DNA of 28,515 bases from a virus: the IMG/VR virus record IMGVR_UViG_3300033064_001671, positions 1-28,515 of that record; one strand, given 5' to 3'. The notes beneath the pieces are model-generated. The model did not search any database. It was not told the DNA's origin and saw only the letters and a program-made list of their open reading frames with translations. The position numbers and the translations under genes are program-made. Positions 27,771 to 28,515 of the stretch are shown here, piece after piece; within the stretch, counting starts at the first letter, position 1, and the number at the start of each line of letters is the position of its first letter.

Positions 27771-28484
27771 CTATGCCACTTGCTTCTTGTCCTGCTCTGC
27801 CTTCTCCAGCGGCCAGAAGGCGGACTCCAGAGCCTGCTCCATGCAATACTCGGCCCCGTAGAAGCCCCAGCAGCTGTCGTGCACCACTTCCGCCGTGTGC
27901 TCGCAACTCTCGCAGGTCTCGTCCGACTCGATGATGAAGCCCCACACATCGCCGGTCAGGTACTGGTCGTACTCCTTGACTTCGCCCTTGAGCAGTTCCA
28001 CGGCCCAGTCACGCAGCCCCTTGGTGATCCGCTTACCGGCACGCGGGCCTTCCTTGAGCACGTCCTCGCGGCTGATGTAGATGAACCCGACCTGTCCGCT
28101 GTCCCACGGGCAGGAGAAACCGCCGGTGCTCATCGTGATGCCGCCGTGGTCGTACAGGTGCAGCGGCAGCATCACCGTGTGCTTGTCGATGGCCTTGTCG
28201 ATGATGGCTTGGATGCGCTCCTCGCACGCCTTGGCTCGCTCATCGTAGGTTCCGCCCTTGTTGCACAGCTTCGCCCATCCGGCGCCATTCTCCCAGTAGT
28301 CGATCCTGTCCTCGACCGTCGGGTCGAGTTCGCAGGCCAAGCCCTGCAAATACTCCAGAGCATCGCAGCTTGGCTGCTCGTCGCCCAGGTCGTACCCATT
28401 GTGCCAGCAGACCATCTTGCCAAGGTGATCGAAGTCCTTGCGCGGGCTCTCTGCCATCTCGTCGTGCACAATGCGGATGCGCAT
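27771..28484 (-). CDS. Conserved phage protein (237 aa)
   Basis: ATG at 28484 has TTGGAGG eight bases upstream. The protein follows a pattern I recognise in many phages: HDEMAESPRKDFDHLGKMVC followed by WHNGYDLGDEQ, then MLPLHLYDHGGITMSTGGFS, CPWDSGQVGFIYISREDV, EVKEYDQYLTGDVWGFIIE and a terminal Cys pair (CESCEHTAEV) with SCWGFYGAEY. The function is unknown. It is highly conserved in phage early regions and may be involved in host takeover. The 92-base gap downstream (27679-27770) holds no gene; it contains a short inverted repeat CCCCTCCAGGGG. Upstream sequence (28485-28515) is cut by the window. Confidence 0.8.
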   Translation of the reverse strand: MRIRIVHDEMAESPRKDFDHLGKMVCWHNGYDLGDEQPSCDALEYLQGLACELDPTVEDRIDYWENGAGWAKLCNKGGTYDERAKACEERIQAIIDKAIDKHTVMLPLHLYDHGGITMSTGGFSCPWDSGQVGFIYISREDVLKEGPRAGKRITKGLRDWAVELLKGEVKEYDQYLTGDVWGFIIESDETCESCEHTAEVVHDSCWGFYGAEYCMEQALESAFWPLEKAEQDKKQVA

Positions 28485-28515
28485 GCCGCATACCTCCAAC
28501 CGTTCCGCTTCGTAT

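Noticed and set aside
1-28515. CRISPR array, insertion sequence or integrase attachment site
   Set aside because: No evenly spaced direct repeats, terminal inverted repeats or transposase/integrase motifs were seen on either strand.

Overview
The window looks like part of a tailed double-stranded DNA phage (or prophage) genome of moderately high GC content. Three things support this: a large terminase, an HK97-type portal, a Mu F-type minor head protein and an XkdF-type protease in one cluster; a phage recombination set (RecT, a Cas4/RecB-like exonuclease, a clamp-loader-like ATPase); and dozens of tightly packed short genes with stop/start overlaps and strong AGGAGG ribosome sites. The host cannot be named. 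No tRNA, rRNA, CRISPR array, integrase or insertion sequence was seen. Major capsid, tail and DNA polymerase genes are not in the window, so it is an internal or partial segment.

Left arm, plus strand, 1-7100. A DUF2958-like gene cut by the window edge and three small genes precede a 533-base gene-free stretch. That stretch holds a strong sigma70-type promoter (1163-1191) with a palindrome in its spacer, a boxA-like antitermination sequence and a folded leader of about 340 bases. Transcription then runs through an amidoligase, a class II glutamine amidotransferase, a zincin-like metallopeptidase, small Cys-rich and single-membrane-pass proteins, a DUF932 protein, a second hairpin-rich gap and more small genes. 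It ends at a strong intrinsic terminator (7050-7100). The peptide-ligase, amidotransferase and peptidase trio suggests peptide or cell-wall modification, or counter-defence.

Right arm, minus strand, 28484 down to 7106, converging on that terminator. In transcription order it starts with a conserved phage protein, a tiny membrane protein, the clamp-loader-like ATPase and several conserved small proteins. A promoter with leader peptides (24747-24932) follows, then the exonuclease, an excisionase-like HTH protein, RecT, a PAPS-reductase-like enzyme, small proteins including a DUF1508 and a MazG-like protein, and a C39-like peptidase. Next come a four-HTH protein flanked by paralogous Cys-motif proteins, a metallophosphoesterase and a permuted papain-like hydrolase. 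A second promoter (14746-14773) precedes the packaging and head genes: glycosyltransferase, terL, portal, GNAT-like protein, small Cys protein, MuF protein and XkdF-like protease.

The most striking gene is the MuF minor head protein (8346-9956). Its C-terminus carries a RelA/SpoT-type nucleotidyltransferase domain with the expected catalytic residues, so it is a candidate virion-borne alarmone synthetase or polymorphic toxin. Small overlapping genes on both sides could be partners or immunity proteins. Other points of note are the boxA leader with mutually exclusive pairing segments, RecT with a zinc ribbon, and an open-reading-frame minigene (ATG-AGG-TAG) with its own ribosome site.
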